Part shown: positions 34,750-46,100 of the stretch, in pieces
Position numbering within the stretch: the stretch's first letter is position 1
Layout of the letters: every line of letters begins with the position of its first letter
From: Candidatus Brachybacter algidus
GTDB lineage: Bacteria; Bacteroidota; Bacteroidia; Chitinophagales; Saprospiraceae
Assembly (NCBI GenBank): GCA_016711705.1
Contig: JADJSK010000006.1
Span: 124,001 to 188,000, forward strand
Direction of reading: 5' to 3'
Length of the DNA stretch: 64,000 bases
The notes under the pieces: model-generated
Databases searched by the model: none
Told to the model about the DNA's origin: nothing
The model's input: only the letters and a program-made list of their open reading frames with translations
Made by a program: the position numbers and the translations under genes

Positions 34750-36948
34750 TTAATTTGCCATTTCTGATAAGAATACAAGCCTCATAAGTTCAATCTCCTC
34801 CCAAGTGATATCAAGATCTTTGAGAGCAGCAGTCGCAGTCTCCAGATTGTCTGTTTCTGCATTCATGAAATAATCAAAAATATCTTCCTTGACATATTCA
34901 TCGATGAGGTCTTCAGTATAATAAGAGAGGTCTAGTTTAGTACCTGAGGTTACGATCATGTATAATTCCTGATAGAATTCATCTCTGTCGAGATTATTGG
35001 CCTTGGCGATGTCTTCCAAAGGTATTTTCTTATCAATTGATTGAATGATAATGACCTTGATCTTCGATTTGTTGACGATCTGTCGGACCATAAAGTCCAT
35101 AGGACGCTCTATTTCATTGTCTTCAACGTATTTGGAGATGACTTTAATGAAAGGGGCACCGTATCTCTCGGCTTTGCCTTTACTTACACCTGTGATACTC
35201 GCCATATCCTCCATTGATACAGGGTATTGCGTCGCCATATCCTCGATAGAAGGATCAGTAAAGATCACAAATGGTGGTACTTTATGTTTTTTGGCTTCCT
35301 GCTTTCTTACATCATCGAGTAGTTTGACCAGAGCTTCATCAAGGGCTGCGGTACCTCCCCCGGATTCATCATCAGGCGTAGTATCTTCAGGAAATATCTG
35401 ATTAAGCGGAATTTGAATCAATGAAGGTTCTTTCATAAAGTCATGACCAAGATCTGATATTTTCATCAGGCCATAATTGTCAATGTCTTTAAATAGATAA
35501 TTACGAAGTAATGCCTGTCTGAATATCGAATTCCAGAAATTTTCATCATACTCTTTCCCGCATCCGAAAGAATCGTATTCTGTAAATTTATATAACTTAA
35601 GCTGTTGAGTAGGATTCCCGGTAATGAAATCAACCAAGACCTTGATGTTATAACCCTCGTTGAGTTCTTTGGTTATTTCTAATGCTAGTTGCATTTCTTC
35701 TGTGACATCTTTTAATTCTTTAGGATGACGGCAGTTATCGCATTTTTTTTCACAACCTTCTGCATCAAATTCTTCACCAAAATAATGCAATAAAAACTTC
35801 CTTCTACAAGCAGAACTTTCTGCATAAGCTTCTACTTCCTGGAGCAATAAAGCACCCATCTCCCGCTCAGCTACAGGTTTGTCTCTTAGAAATTTTTCCA
35901 GTCGCGTAAGGTCTTTTACCGAGAAAAACGCAACACAATTTCCTTCAAGACCGTCTCTTCCTGCACGTCCTGTTTCCTGGTAATAATTCTCAATACTTTT
36001 GGGTATATCATAATGGATGACAAAGCGCACGTCAGGCTTGTCTATACCCATACCAAAAGCTATAGTGGCGCATATGACATTGATGTTCTCCATGAGGAAA
36101 TCATCTTGTGTCCTCGCTCTTTGTTTGGCATCCAAACCGGCATGATAAGGAGCTGCTTTTATACCGTTTACATTAAGTATATCAGCCAGATCCTCAGTGG
36201 TCTTTCTATTTTGTACATATATAATACCTGAGATCTTTTTATGTCCTTTAATGAATTGAAGCATACTCTTAATTGTCTGCTCCTTGGACACTTTAGGTCG
36301 GATCTCATAATAAAGGTTGTCCCGATTAAATGAGGAAACAAAAGTATTTTCATCATCCATGTCCAGGATCTTAACAATATCTGATCTGACCTTTGGTGTG
36401 GCAGTGGCTGTAAGTGCTATCACCGGAATTTTAGTTCCGATAGCTTCTATCATCGTTCTGATCCTTCTATATTCAGGTCTGAAGTCGTGTCCCCATTCAG
36501 AGATACAATGTGCTTCATCCACTGCAACAAAAGAAATATTTGAATTGTGAAAGTAATCCAGATTTTCCTCCTTAGTCAAAGTCTCCGGTGCTATATATAA
36601 CAACTTAGTCTTACCATCATCAATGTCTTGTTTGACTTGTTTGATCTGCCCTTTATTAAGCGATGAATTGAGGAAATGCGCCACATTGTCTTCCTTGCTG
36701 TAACCCCTGATAGAGTCCACCTGGTTTTTCATCAAGGCGATAAGCGGTGATATGACGATGGCAGTACCTTCCATCAGCAGTGCCGGAAGTTGATAACATA
36801 GTGATTTACCTCCGCCGGTTGGCATCAGCACGAATGTATCTTTGCCTTCTAGCAGGCTTTCAATGATTTCTTTCTGCTGGCCTTTAAACTTATTGAAGCC
36901 AAAATATTTCTGTAATGCAACTTGTAAGTTGTCTTCTTTAACGTCCAT
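34750..36948 (-). CDS. recQ: ATP-dependent DNA helicase RecQ
   Basis: A 732-residue protein. Domains in order: helicase core with Walker A MPTGGGKS (42-49), DEAH box with VDEAHCISEWGHDFRPEYRR, motif VI YYQETGRAGRDG, the RQC zinc cysteines (ACRRKFLLHYF ... EGCEKKCDNC), a winged helix, an HRDC-like module (MASITGVSKGKAERYG) and a C-terminal extension of about 100 residues typical of Bacteroidota RecQ. The 3'-5' helicase acts in recombination and fork repair. It forms a two-gene unit with aroQ. Confidence 0.96.
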   Translation of the reverse strand: MDVKEDNLQVALQKYFGFNKFKGQQKEIIESLLEGKDTFVLMPTGGGKSLCYQLPALLMEGTAIVISPLIALMKNQVDSIRGYSKEDNVAHFLNSSLNKGQIKQVKQDIDDGKTKLLYIAPETLTKEENLDYFHNSNISFVAVDEAHCISEWGHDFRPEYRRIRTMIEAIGTKIPVIALTATATPKVRSDIVKILDMDDENTFVSSFNRDNLYYEIRPKVSKEQTIKSMLQFIKGHKKISGIIYVQNRKTTEDLADILNVNGIKAAPYHAGLDAKQRARTQDDFLMENINVICATIAFGMGIDKPDVRFVIHYDIPKSIENYYQETGRAGRDGLEGNCVAFFSVKDLTRLEKFLRDKPVAEREMGALLLQEVEAYAESSACRRKFLLHYFGEEFDAEGCEKKCDNCRHPKELKDVTEEMQLALEITKELNEGYNIKVLVDFITGNPTQQLKLYKFTEYDSFGCGKEYDENFWNSIFRQALLRNYLFKDIDNYGLMKISDLGHDFMKEPSLIQIPLNQIFPEDTTPDDESGGGTAALDEALVKLLDDVRKQEAKKHKVPPFVIFTDPSIEDMATQYPVSMEDMASITGVSKGKAERYGAPFIKVISKYVEDNEIERPMDFMVRQIVNKSKIKVIIIQSIDKKIPLEDIAKANNLDRDEFYQELYMIVTSGTKLDLSYYTEDLIDEYVKEDIFDYFMNAETDNLETATAALKDLDITWEEIELMRLVFLSEMAN

Positions 36949-37125
36949 TAGTTAGTTAAAAATAAGAATATGAAAGAAAAGGGTCACGACCCTATATTTT
37001 AATATCCAAGATAAGATAATTTTCTTTAAAAAAATAAAAATCTTAAAAGCAGAAAGAAAGAGTTACTTCAGGTAGTGAGAATGACAATATGAATCAGGCT
37101 AATTCATCTTATAAAAACTGAGTAT

Positions 37126-37161
37126 AAAAAAAAGGAGGTAGGCTATTACCGCCTGACCTCC
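37126..37161 (-). terminator. Rho-independent terminator of the tricorn-type protease gene
   Basis: On the minus strand, a ggaggt...acctcc stem extended by an inner ggc/gcc pair is followed by eight T residues, about 25 nt after the stop codon. Confidence 0.8.
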
Positions 37162-37185
37162 ATTTTTCTATTTATAAGACAAATT

Positions 37186-40100
37186 TTATCTCGTTTCAGG
37201 GGCGGGCCTCTGAGGCATTACAAAAGGTCTGACTTTCAATAACCGCATTGCTTCATCTATCGCTCTATCCAATTGTACATCGATACCTTTGGAGAAAGCA
37301 CCCAGATCTTCATCAACAGGTATATCAGGATCTACACCATGTCCTTCCTTAAACCATGTGCCATCCAGGTTGTACATTCTAAATGTAGGTGAAGTGATAT
37401 TACCTCCATCTATAAGTTGTGGAGCACCACTAATGCCGATGAGACCACCCCATGTTCTGGTTCCAACTAAAGGACCCAAGCCTCTCTTTTTGAAATAATC
37501 AGGAAAAGCATCGCCTCCTGATCCGCTCCACCCATTGATCAACATTACTTTTGGGCCAAAATGACCTGCAGGTGGCCATTTCCAGGATTCTCCATCTCTT
37601 GTCGCCCAGTATACTAGTGGCTTCCTGTCAAGCATTTCAATAAATCTGTCAGGTATCTGACCACCATTGTTAAACCTTTCATCTATGATGAGGGCCTTTT
37701 TATCCATCTGTGCATTGAACATTCTCATTAGCTCATTTTGACCATCCAACCCTGTACTAGGTACATATATATAACCGACATCGCCATTAGAAACTTTATC
37801 CACATGGCTTCGCATGTTTTCTATCCAAGCCAAATTACGCAGTCTGGATTCATCGCTCATCGTTTTTACTACTGCTTTTTTTGCTCCTGTCCACGATGGT
37901 TGGTTATTATAGGTTAATTCCACCGTGGTGTTGTCTAATCCGTCAAAAGCGGCAAAAGGTTCACCATCTGTAGTAATAGGAATACCGTTAACAGCAAGTA
38001 TGTAATCACCTTCTTTTATTTTTACACCAGATTGGTCCAGCGGCGAACGAACTTCTGCATCCCATTCCGCACCACGGATAATTTTTGCGATTTTGTAGTA
38101 TTTGCCATCTGCTGCCCAATTGACACCCAGATACCCTGTACCATGAATCTTGCCCTGCTCAAGATCTCCACCACTATTATATGTATGTGAAGCGTTTAGT
38201 TCCCCAATCATTTCACCAAGAATGAAACTGACATCATTTCTGTTGGCTGCTCCTTCAAGCATTTTTAAATAATTGGTTTTTACACCTTCCCAGTTTACAC
38301 CATGCATGTTTTTATCATAGAAATAGTCCCTTTGTATACGCCATGCATCCATGAATAATTGCTTCCATTCAGCTCTTGGATCGATGGTGGCGATCATAGA
38401 TTTTCGGTTGATTGGCTTTTCAAATTTGGCTCCTTCTGAAGGATCTACGACAGCATATTCCCCTCCTTTTTCTACTAAGATTTTACTTTTGTCGGCACTT
38501 ATCAAATAATAACCAGCACCATCCATTACCAACTTTTCTTCTTTCTTTTCGAAATCATAAAACTTGAGAGCTGAACTGCCACCATCGCTTCCTGTATTTG
38601 GATATCTCATAAACAGGATCTTTCCTTTCATCGGATTGATGGATCCAATGTTGCCTGGAATAATTGGAAGTATCTCCATCCTCCGCTCCATATTGTCCAG
38701 ATCTATGTCGATTTTTGCTACTTTTTCAGGTTTTTTAGTTTCCTCCTTTCCTTTTTTATCCTTTTTAGCGTCTTTTTTCTGCTCTTCTTCCTTTTTCTTT
38801 TCTTCTTTGGTTGCAACTACATCATCTTTTGGCGCCAGGAAAGCGACAGAATCTTTACTAAGTGTAATGACACCGATCTGACTCGAATTGTTATATACAA
38901 ATGTGTTATCAAAATCACTATAATTAGGATTGAAGACTTGACTTGTTGTCATAAATAAATATTTACCTTCCGGGTCGAACATAGGATTGCTGCAATTGTA
39001 AAATCCGTCTGTCACTTTGCTAGCCTTTTTGCTATCGAGATTATATAAAAATACTGCCTGATGAGAATTTGGCATGTCTCTGCTGTAGGCCATCCATCTG
39101 CTATCGGAGGACCAGTCACATGTAAATCCCTGAGTGCTTCCATGAGAAAATTGCAGTAACTCATCCACAGCATATGTAGAAGAATTGGAAAGGTCGAAGA
39201 TCTTAATTTCACCTGCATTGTCTATAAAGGATATTTTTTTAGAATCAGGAGACCAGTAAGGTGTATATCTGAAGCCTGCACCATATGAGGTCAATTTCTT
39301 TTTAGTTCCTTCCGCTCCAGCTTCCATTACATACAGTTCGTATTCACCTGTAGCATCAGACCAGTAAGCAATGTTCTTGCCGTCAGGAGACCAGGCAGGC
39401 GTGCGCTCAGCAATTCCCGAAGTGTTGGTAAGATTGCGCGTTACTCCTTCCTTGGCCGGTAAAGAAAATACATCTCCTCTTGATTCTATGAGTATGCGCT
39501 TACCATCCGGGCTAATATTCACATTCTGTATGTAGTCTTCCACAGATTCAGAACGCGGCATTAAGGCAGACATATCAGAAGTAATGTTTACAGAAATAGT
39601 TTTATTTGATTTGGATGCAATATTGTATAAATGTAATTTTCCTCCTTGTTCAAAGACAATATCACCATTGCCAAGAGATGGAAAATGGATGTCGAAATCT
39701 TTGTAAGAAGTAATTTGTTCTATGCGCTTATTTGTGATATTGTATTTCCACAAATTCATGCGTTCCTCATTGCCACGGTCTGATATGAAAAAGATTTCAT
39801 CATTGTGCCACATTGGAAATTCATCCCCACCTCCTTCTTGCGGAGATAATCTTTTACTTGTATTGTCTGTAAGATTATATATTTGAATGGTTCCTTTCGT
39901 GCCCCCTTTGTATCTTTTCCATGTCCTGAATATTTGCGAAATGTAGACTACTGCCATTTGATTTCCATCCGGACTGAATGCACCATATTCTGCATATTCA
40001 AAAGGCATTTTTTGATCAGGACCACCTTCTTTAGGAACCTTATAAAACTGGCTGAATCGCATCTTACCACTCTCTCTTAGCGAACTAAAAACTATTGATT

Positions 40101-40452
40101 TGCCGTCGACAGACCAGTCGATTACCTTGTCACCATAACCGTGTGAGGTAAGTCTTTTTGGTATTCCGCCATTTGAATTCATGACATATACGTCCATATT
40201 TCCGTCATAATTGGCAGAAAATGCAATTTCTTTACCATCCGGAGAATATTTTGGAAAAGATTCCAGTCCGGGAGGTGAGCTCAACTTTATTGCCTGCCCA
40301 CCAGCTTTAGGCACTTGCCAAAGATCATTGGCATAAGTAAAAATGATATTGTCCTGGGATACATCAGGAAACCTCATAAGAGATGCGTCAATCTGAGCAT
40401 TAACAGAAGTAAATCCCATTATGAACAGGACGAAAGAAAATAGTTTTTTCAT
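37186..40452 (-). CDS. Tricorn-type S41 family protease
   Basis: About 1088 residues from the ATG at 40452, chosen because it gives a good signal peptide (MKKLFSFVLFIMGFTSVNAQ); an in-frame ATG at 40509 adds a polar extension. Order: two WD40/PD40-type propellers (SPDGKEIAFSANYDGNMDV, WSPDGKNIAYWSDATGEYE), a Lys/Glu-rich linker, a tricorn core domain, a PDZ domain (GVKIKEGDYILAVNGIPIT) and an S41 catalytic domain with the nucleophile Ser in INGWSGSGGDAFPDYF. It probably degrades peptides in the periplasm. It is monocistronic, with a terminator at 37126-37161. Confidence 0.93.
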   Translation of the reverse strand: MKKLFSFVLFIMGFTSVNAQIDASLMRFPDVSQDNIIFTYANDLWQVPKAGGQAIKLSSPPGLESFPKYSPDGKEIAFSANYDGNMDVYVMNSNGGIPKRLTSHGYGDKVIDWSVDGKSIVFSSLRESGKMRFSQFYKVPKEGGPDQKMPFEYAEYGAFSPDGNQMAVVYISQIFRTWKRYKGGTKGTIQIYNLTDNTSKRLSPQEGGGDEFPMWHNDEIFFISDRGNEERMNLWKYNITNKRIEQITSYKDFDIHFPSLGNGDIVFEQGGKLHLYNIASKSNKTISVNITSDMSALMPRSESVEDYIQNVNISPDGKRILIESRGDVFSLPAKEGVTRNLTNTSGIAERTPAWSPDGKNIAYWSDATGEYELYVMEAGAEGTKKKLTSYGAGFRYTPYWSPDSKKISFIDNAGEIKIFDLSNSSTYAVDELLQFSHGSTQGFTCDWSSDSRWMAYSRDMPNSHQAVFLYNLDSKKASKVTDGFYNCSNPMFDPEGKYLFMTTSQVFNPNYSDFDNTFVYNNSSQIGVITLSKDSVAFLAPKDDVVATKEEKKKEEEQKKDAKKDKKGKEETKKPEKVAKIDIDLDNMERRMEILPIIPGNIGSINPMKGKILFMRYPNTGSDGGSSALKFYDFEKKEEKLVMDGAGYYLISADKSKILVEKGGEYAVVDPSEGAKFEKPINRKSMIATIDPRAEWKQLFMDAWRIQRDYFYDKNMHGVNWEGVKTNYLKMLEGAANRNDVSFILGEMIGELNASHTYNSGGDLEQGKIHGTGYLGVNWAADGKYYKIAKIIRGAEWDAEVRSPLDQSGVKIKEGDYILAVNGIPITTDGEPFAAFDGLDNTTVELTYNNQPSWTGAKKAVVKTMSDESRLRNLAWIENMRSHVDKVSNGDVGYIYVPSTGLDGQNELMRMFNAQMDKKALIIDERFNNGGQIPDRFIEMLDRKPLVYWATRDGESWKWPPAGHFGPKVMLINGWSGSGGDAFPDYFKKRGLGPLVGTRTWGGLIGISGAPQLIDGGNITSPTFRMYNLDGTWFKEGHGVDPDIPVDEDLGAFSKGIDVQLDRAIDEAMRLLKVRPFVMPQRPAPETR

Positions 40453-40516
40453 GATAATTGAATTTGAATCTTTGCTTTTACGTAGGGAATAGTCTATAGA
40501 ATAGCCCATGATGCAC

Positions 40517-40524
40517 CAAATTTA
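40517..40524 (-). promoter_or_regulatory. -7 element for the tricorn-type protease gene
   Basis: On the minus strand TAAATTTG matches TAnnTTTG. Transcription would begin near 40510, downstream of the longer possible ATG, which supports the start at 40452. No clear -33 TTG was found. Confidence 0.4.
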
Positions 40525-40902
40525 ATTATTAATTTAAATTATACTAAAAGATTTAGATAAAGTCATCTAAAAGACAGATAAAAAGGTAGAATGTAAATGA
40601 TACTCAGTAAAAAAGCTCGTTTTTAAATATTTTCTAAATTTTACTCGCTAGGTAAATTTAAAGAACTAGATAGTTACTAATGGTTGTGGAATGTCAAAGA
40701 ATCTCTCTGGTATCTTCTTGAAGTTCAGGAGATCTCTTACCCTTCTTTTATATATTACATTTCATCTCAAGTTATTTTTTTGATTTAGAGCAATAGGTAT
40801 GGAATGACTTCTAACTTTAGGGTGAGTGATAACAAAGGTTTTCTAAAAATATTTACGCCCGGCCTTTTGTATTTTATTAGCTTTATGCTATAAAATTCAA
40901 AC
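40525..40902. other. Geneless spacer between divergent genes
   Basis: No supported gene is seen. The plus-strand lipoprotein gene must be driven from here, but no clean TAnnTTTG box was found; TAGCTTTA at about 40879 is a one-mismatch candidate. Confidence 0.4.
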
Positions 40903-41373
40903 TTGACTAAATATTCAATTATTTTGATTTTGAGCGTTCTGCTTATGAATTGCTCAATAAGAAAGAATTCTATAACTTACATAGAAGATTCTCCCCAACT
41001 AATTTTCTTAACCTATAAAGTTTACAATAAAGACAATAAGTACAGTGCCGTTCTTGTGGACTCTATTACAAAACCCGGAAAGCTGAAGGATAATGACAAG
41101 ACTCTGGCAGTCAACATTTCTGGTAATTATCAAATTAAACAATCAGACCAAAAATCCAAAGAACTTTCCAGCATTTATGTTGCTGATGTCCTTACTAAAT
41201 CTGTCGAATATGCCGATGATAAAGGCCAATTTCAAAAGAGAATCTTTAAGCTTGACAGCGCCTTCATATCAGTTCGAATGGATCTTCTTCCAGCCACTAG
41301 TGTGATCACTCTGTCCAGGATTAATGATGATCTCAAGAAAAAAGTCCTGACCAAAACTACTATTCATAAATAA
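40903..41373 (+). CDS. Small lipoprotein of unknown function
   Basis: A 156-residue protein with TTG as the only suitable start. The N-terminus is a lipoprotein signal (YSIILILSVLLMNC, Cys about residue 17). The rest is polar and beta-rich, with no recognised domain. It lies 12 bp upstream of the M64 peptidase gene and is almost certainly co-transcribed with it, which hints at a shared envelope role (inference). Confidence 0.75.
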   Translation: MTKYSIILILSVLLMNCSIRKNSITYIEDSPQLIFLTYKVYNKDNKYSAVLVDSITKPGKLKDNDKTLAVNISGNYQIKQSDQKSKELSSIYVADVLTKSVEYADDKGQFQKRIFKLDSAFISVRMDLLPATSVITLSRINDDLKKKVLTKTTIHK

Positions 41374-41385
41374 AAACCGATCTAA

Positions 41386-42783
41386 ATGAGATTATTTTTG
41401 GCCATTGCCTTTTTGTTTTTCATGAGTCTTGCATGTGAGGCGCAGTCTTTTAAGGTAGATACCATCTTCTTTTCAGGAAAATCTGAGAAATTCATCAATA
41501 TAGTAATTCTACCTGACGGTTATCAAGAATCAGAGTTGGCAAAATTCAAAACAGATGCTGAAGCTTTTGTCAATGTTTTCTTCACCGTGCAGCCGTTTGA
41601 TCGATATAGCAATTATTTCAATGTATTTATTGTCAATGTACCTTCTAATGAAAGTGGTGCAGATCATCCTGGCACAGCTACTGACGTTACAGAACCTGCC
41701 CATGAAGTGCAAAGCGTAGATAATTACTTCGGTTCAACTTTTGATTATTTTGATATTCACAGACTATTAGTCCCCTTGGAAGAGGGAAAGATATTCAGTG
41801 TTTTGGCCAATAATGTTCCACTTTATGACCAAGCTATAATTCTTGCAAATACACCATATTATGGAGGCAGCGGTGGTACTTTTGCTACGGCTTCCCTTCA
41901 CAGTCAATCTATAGAGGTAACTATACATGAGTTGGGACATTCCTTTGCAGGACTGTCAGATGAATATTATGCAGGTGATTTTTATGCCGGCGAGAATGTT
42001 AACATGACAAAGGAAACTGATCCAGAGAAAGTAAGATGGAAGAATTGGATCGGCACCAATGAAGTAGGTATTTATCAACATTGTTGCAGCGGCAATTCTG
42101 CTCAGTGGTATAGTCCACACCAGTCTTGTAAGATGAGGATGCTGGGTGCTCCTTTTTGTTCAGTATGCCAGCAGGCTATTGTGGAAAGAATACATCGACT
42201 TGTTTCGCCTGTTAATCATTACTATCCTGAAAGTTTGGATTTGGTCATTGAAAATGAAACCATAGATTTTAATGTTAATCTCATCAAGCCCCAACCGAAT
42301 ACACTCCATAGTATATGGGAGTTAAATGGAGAAATCACAGGAGTAACAGGTGAAGAATTTTCTCTGAACGGAAGTGAGTTGCTGCCTGGTCTGAATTTCC
42401 TGGCTGTCTATGTGGAAGATACCTCTGAATTGATTAGGGTCGATGGGCATGACCAGATTCATCTGTCTTCTGTGGTCTGGAGTATCGACAATAATAAGTT
42501 AAGTACAGACAAAGTCCAGGCAAGTGCGTATGATATTTCTATAAAATTATATCCCAATCCGATATCTGATGTTCTGAATATCACTATAGAAAGTGATCTT
42601 CCCAAAGGTCGAAAATTTACAATCGAACTGTATGATATTACAGGGAAAAAACTCAAACATTTTTCTGCTACTAATAATGATAATACGTCAATCAATTTAG
42701 ACGAATTTGCTTCCGGTACATACGGAGTAAATGTCTATGATGGAAAATTGAAAGTAGGATCTAAAAAAATAATTATAAAGTAA
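41386..42783 (+). CDS. M64 (IgA-peptidase-type) metallopeptidase with T9SS sorting domain
   Basis: A 465-residue protein with a signal peptide (ending ...SLACEAQ). The M64 domain opens with INIVILPDGYQESELAKF, contains the PFDRYSNYFNVF segment and the zinc site HELGHSFAGLSDEY (about 182-195), followed by a cysteine-rich part (HCCSGNSAQW, CKMRMLGAPFCSVCQ). After a short linker domain comes a T9SS type A sorting domain (about 385-465, LYPNPISDVLNITIE ... VGSKKIIIK). A secreted or surface-anchored protease is predicted. The substrate is unknown; the IgA name comes from a Clostridium member and should not be carried over. Confidence 0.92.
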   Translation: MRLFLAIAFLFFMSLACEAQSFKVDTIFFSGKSEKFINIVILPDGYQESELAKFKTDAEAFVNVFFTVQPFDRYSNYFNVFIVNVPSNESGADHPGTATDVTEPAHEVQSVDNYFGSTFDYFDIHRLLVPLEEGKIFSVLANNVPLYDQAIILANTPYYGGSGGTFATASLHSQSIEVTIHELGHSFAGLSDEYYAGDFYAGENVNMTKETDPEKVRWKNWIGTNEVGIYQHCCSGNSAQWYSPHQSCKMRMLGAPFCSVCQQAIVERIHRLVSPVNHYYPESLDLVIENETIDFNVNLIKPQPNTLHSIWELNGEITGVTGEEFSLNGSELLPGLNFLAVYVEDTSELIRVDGHDQIHLSSVVWSIDNNKLSTDKVQASAYDISIKLYPNPISDVLNITIESDLPKGRKFTIELYDITGKKLKHFSATNNDNTSINLDEFASGTYGVNVYDGKLKVGSKKIIIK

Positions 42784-43119
42784 ACTATAAAAGAATTAGC
42801 AGATCATAAGTCATTTTTTAACCTTTTCCCCCTTGAACTTGCTTTTTTAGTATTTATCGAAAATGTTTATTTATAGAAACCACATTTGAAATTTTTTTTT
42901 AGTCAATTGCTTTGCGTTCGTTCGGCACAACCAAGGTTATTAGGAGATATTTGGCATTTTTGCAGTACTTTATAAAATCAAAATGTAGTATTCTTAAATT
43001 TAAAATTTGTATTTATCATAATGTTCAAAATATTATTCTATAATTGTCTTTATATTTTTCATAATAATATTACCTTAGCGCCAATATCCAATAATTCGTT
43101 TCTATAAAACATTCTATCA
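42784..43119. other. Geneless AT-rich spacer
   Basis: No gene or clear terminator is seen. The promoter of the thioredoxin-fusion gene should lie here; TACCTTAG near 43071 is only a near-match to TAnnTTTG. Confidence 0.4.
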
Positions 43120-46100
43120 ATGAAAAAACGTTTCCTTTTTCTATTATTTTCAATATTTGCTTTGGGCAGTTTGAAAGCGCAACTACCAAATGGTTCGCAG
43201 GCTCCAGACTGGATTCTTACAGATTTGAATGGCAATACACACCATTTGCAGGAATATCTTGATGCCGGTAAAACGGTATATATAGATATGTTTGCTACCT
43301 GGTGCGGTCCTTGTTGGAATTATCACCAAACGCATACTTTGAAAAATCTTTACGAACAATATGGACCTGACGGAACTGATCAGGTTATGGTTTTTGGAAT
43401 AGAATCAGATATATCCACTCCTACTAATTGTCTGTATGATCAGAACTGTCCTTCATCTCAAGGTGACTGGACAGCGGGTGTACCATATCCAATCATAGAC
43501 ATAACGGCTACCAATGGACCTAACATGCCAAATAATTATGCCCTGAGTTATTATCCAACCATATATGGAATCTGTCCAAATGGTCAGATCACTGAAGTAA
43601 GTCAAGTGGGTCTCGCTACTTTGGTAAACTTTATGAATAACTGTCCTCAGCCTCCACCTTTGGCGATGAACTATCAAGTAACTGATATTCATTGTAGTCT
43701 ATCCGCTTCAGGTGCTATAAATCTTTCTGTTTTTGGGGGTAAATCACCTTATACGTACGCTTGGAGTACCGGTGCAACCACTCAAAATCTAAGTAACGTA
43801 CCTACAGGTACATATTCTTGTTTGATCACAGATAGTAAAGGTGATCAAATTACGACAGGAAATATTACCGTTGACGGGCCGACCAGCCTTATTTCTATTG
43901 CCAGCCAGGAGGCTATACAATCTACTTGCGAGCAATCTAATGGTAGTGTAAGCGTTTCTGCTACAGGAGGCGATCCCGGTTATACCTATTCATGGAGTAA
44001 TGGAGCTTCCACGCCAAGTATAAATAATCTATTCGCGGGCACCTATTCTGTCAATATTGTTGATGCTGAAGGATGCAGTGTTTCTGCATCATTAGAGGTT
44101 TATAATATTCCTTCTCCAACTGTACTGATTTCTGACAATGGCCAACAACTAAGCTGTACCAACCCTAGTTTGGTTATTAGCTCTGCAGGTTCTTCTACTG
44201 GGACTGAATATACATATAGTTGGACCACTTCAAATGGTTTGATTATTTCAGATCCATTATTGACAAATATTACAGTAGGCGCGCCGGGACTTTATGTATT
44301 AACTATATATAATACATCATTAGGTTGCTTTAATGCCAACTTTATACAGATCAACGGTGCTGTAGGACTTCCGATAGCTAATGCAGGTAGCAATGAATAT
44401 CTGCCGTGCAGCGGTGGTGAAGTTTCATTGAGCGGCAGTGCTTCCTCTACAGGAAACAACTACACTTACCTATGGACCACTACAGATGGAAATATTCTTA
44501 CAGATCCTACTGCTGTAAACATCGATGTAGATCAGTCAGGCACTTATGTGCTGCATGTGACAAATACTACAAATGGCTGTGTGGCTTCAGATGAAACAGT
44601 TGTAGAAGTGGATAATAACGTGAATGTAACCTCTAGCGTTTCTCAGATCCAGTGTAATGGTGCCGCTAATGGCAGTATCACTATCAATGAAACAAACTAT
44701 AATTATACCTGGTCGAATGGAGCTACAACTTCATCTATTGAAGGGCTTTCTGTAGGCTCATACCAGGTAACTATCACTAATAATGCCGGATGTGTTTCTA
44801 CGCAATCTTTCAGCATTACTCAGCCGGTAGTGCTTACTTCTACTTTTAGTGGAACGGAGGCTACAAGTGCTAACAGTAATGACGGAACGATTACTGCCAA
44901 TCCTTCTGGTGGCACAGGACCATATACTTATGTTTGGTCTTCAGGACAAACGACTAAAAAGATCACAGGGTTATCACCGGGTTCCTATTCTGTCATCATC
45001 ACTGATGCTCATGGATGTTCTACTCAAGGTGCATATGCTATAAATGTTCAAGGATGTACACTTAGTGCTGCGCCATCAGTAACAAATGCCAGCTGTTATG
45101 GCGCTCAGACCGCTTCCGTAACACTTGATCTTTCAAATGTAACCGGTACGCCAAGCATTCTTTGGAACACAGGTGCAACTTCTGCCACGCTTGAAGATGT
45201 AAGTGCAGGATCATATTCTGCTACTATTCAGGATGAAGCGGGATGTTTGACAGTAGTTAATGTCATTATTTCTCAACCTGACGAAATTGCTTTGTCTGCG
45301 ATTTCATCTAATGGACCTCAATGTCCTCAGGACGAAACAGGTACAATAGAAATAACTGCAGAAGGTGGTTCTGGAACATTTACATATCTATGGAATAATG
45401 GATCTACAGAAAGTTCTATTGACGGTCTGTCCGCAGGGATTTATACGGTAGCGATCACTGATGGTTCAGGCTGTAGTACTTCAAAAGAAATTAATCTAAA
45501 GTCTCAGGATACAGAAAAGCCTTCGCTTAAATTAAAAACTACAGAAATAGCTATCGAAGCTAATGGAATAGCATTGCTTGACTTCCCTAAAATTGATGAT
45601 GGAAGTTCAGACAATTGTTCAGACTTTACCGTAACAATGGTTCCTTCTGAGTTTGATTGTAGTTCTCTTGGCGTTCAATCAGTAGAAGTAACACTCATAG
45701 ATGGAAGTGGCAATAAAACTATTAAAACAGTTGATGTGACTGTAATAGACAATACTGCTCCTAGCTGGAACAATTGTCCTTCAGGTGAATTCCTTGCAAA
45801 TAGCTGTAGCGGTTTGGTTGATTTGGATCTATCTTATAATGATAATTGTACAGAAGTGCTTTTTGAGCAGATCAAAGGGTTGGCTCTTGATGTAGAGTTT
45901 CCACTTGGAAACACGTCTCAGGAATATGTCATAATTGATGCCTCTGGCAATCAAAACACTTGTGCATTCAATGTTCACCGTGATCTGGAATTGCAATTGA
46001 ACGCTACACACAAAAATTCTTCTTGTAACTTACTTGGTTCTATTGAGGTCACTCCTGATGGTGGTTCTAACCCTATCAGTTATGAATGGGAGAATGGATA

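Noticed and set aside
41386..42783. IgA-cleaving virulence protease
   Set aside because: The M64 family name derives from one Clostridium enzyme; nothing in this sequence shows IgA specificity.
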